Assembly: GCA_002366835.1 (NCBI GenBank)
Contig: DFBZ01000141.1
Span: 553-33,138, forward strand
Direction: 5' to 3'
DNA length: 32,586 bases
DNA from: Gammaproteobacteria bacterium UBA3067
Lineage (GTDB): Bacteria > Pseudomonadota > Gammaproteobacteria > Pseudomonadales > UBA3067
Made by a program: the position numbers and the translations under genes. Positions 31,958 through 32,586 of this stretch are shown piece after piece (the first letter of the stretch is position 1; the number at the start of each line of letters is the position of its first letter). Under the pieces are notes generated by a model that was given only the letters and a program-made list of their open reading frames with translations, had not been told where the DNA came from and searched no databases.

Positions 31958-32586
31958 GTGTCTGAACTAAAACCTGAATTAAGGCCGCTGTTATTAGGCG
32001 TGAATATTGACCATGTCGCTACGCTTCGGCAGGCGCGAGGCACACGTTATCCTGATCCTATTTATGGTGCACAAGTTGCAGAACAAGCAGGTGCTGATGG
32101 TATTACCCTTCACCTGCGGGAAGATCGCCGTCATATCCAGGACAGGGACTTAAGGTTGCTCAAAGAAGTCTGTCAGACACGCATTAATCTTGAAATGGCA
32201 GTGACTGAAGAAATGTTGCTAATTGCCGAAGAGCTAAAGCCGGAATATTGCTGTCTGGTGCCAGAAAAACGCGAGGAGCTCACCACCGAAGGGGGGCTTG
32301 ATGTGGTGAAAAATTTTTCGTCTATCAAGGATGCCTGCGAGCGACTTGCGGAACAAGAAATTGAGGTATCACTGTTTATAGATGCAGACTTTGCGCAAAT
32401 TGATGCCGCAAAACAATGTGGTGCCAGTACCATTGAAATTCACACTGGCCATTGGGCTGATGCACAAGGGAAACAAGCTAAAGCGGATTATTACCATCGT
32501 ATTGTGCGTTCCGTCACTTACGCGCAACAAGTCGGATTAGTTGTCAATGCGGGGCACGGGTTGAACTACCATAATGTCGGTCCGAT
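31958..32586 (+). CDS. pdxJ: Pyridoxine 5'-phosphate synthase PdxJ (3' truncated)
   Basis: PdxJ joins 1-deoxyxylulose 5-phosphate and 3-amino-1-phosphohydroxyacetone to make pyridoxine 5'-phosphate. LLGVNIDHVATLRQARGTRY is its signature N-terminus. LHLREDRRHIQDRD and EIHTGHWAD follow, and VNAGHGLNYHNVG lies at the window end. About 209 of some 245 residues are visible with the frame open to the edge. GTG 31958 is preferred because GAGG lies 7 bp before it; an ATG at 31952 overlaps the recO stop (ATGA) and is also possible. Confidence 0.95.
   Translation, partial: MSELKPELRPLLLGVNIDHVATLRQARGTRYPDPIYGAQVAEQAGADGITLHLREDRRHIQDRDLRLLKEVCQTRINLEMAVTEEMLLIAEELKPEYCCLVPEKREELTTEGGLDVVKNFSSIKDACERLAEQEIEVSLFIDADFAQIDAAKQCGASTIEIHTGHWADAQGKQAKADYYHRIVRSVTYAQQVGLVVNAGHGLNYHNVGP

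Noticed and set aside
1..32586. tRNA genes, CRISPR arrays, insertion sequences, prophage or toxin-antitoxin islands
   Set aside because: No regularly spaced repeats, transposase, integrase or tRNA-like cloverleaf was seen anywhere in the window.

Overview
The window is chromosomal DNA of a gammaproteobacterium, most likely a marine, Pseudomonadales/Cellvibrionales-type lineage. Three things suggest this. The block nadB / rpoE-rseA-rseB-rseC-lepA-lepB-DUF4845-rnc-era-recO-pdxJ is conserved in that group. prfB-lysS and ygfZ/sdhE-ygfX are typical gammaproteobacterial pairs. AlkB-type membrane hydroxylases are common in marine oil- and lipid-degrading members. No lineage was tested by alignment, so this is inference.

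Layout. 1-5.4 kb: the 3' part of an endonuclease/exonuclease/phosphatase-family gene, a universal stress protein, an unrecognised secreted protein and rapA (RNA polymerase recycling). 5.5-10.7 kb is the accessory-looking part: a class-I glutamine amidotransferase, a short winged-helix regulator, an AT-rich stretch with a doubtful ORF, and two divergently transcribed AlkB-like diiron monooxygenase paralogues. The paralogues are separated by 646 bp rich in dyad symmetry, including a perfect 17-bp inverted repeat. 10.7-14.6 kb: a GFA-fold protein, pabB (folate), a dienelactone-hydrolase-family protein and a TraB/GumN protein. 14.7-18.2 kb: prfB with the programmed +1 frameshift, lysS and ung, closed by a terminator. 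18.2-22.7 kb: an HDOD protein and ygfZ (minus), sdhE-ygfX (plus) and nadB (minus). 23-26 kb: the sigma-E operon rpoE-rseA-rseB-rseC, without the usual mucD/degP gene at its end. 26-32.6 kb: lepA, lepB, a DUF4845 protein, rnc, era, recO and a 3'-truncated pdxJ.

How the genes work together. The right half is housekeeping: translation (RF2, LysRS, LepA), envelope stress (sigma-E with RseA/B/C), protein export (LepB), RNA processing and ribosome maturation (RNase III, Era), DNA repair (Ung, RecO), and cofactor synthesis (NadB, PdxJ, PabB; SdhE for flavinylation, YgfZ for Fe-S repair). The most interesting part is the divergent AlkB-like pair. Both keep all the histidines expected to hold the diiron centre, but their histidine boxes differ from textbook AlkB. 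The second copy has also lost the box-1 glutamate and the tyrosine of the HYG motif. No rubredoxin, reductase or alcohol dehydrogenase gene is adjacent, so the substrate is open. No tRNA, rRNA, CRISPR array, prophage or insertion sequence was recognised.
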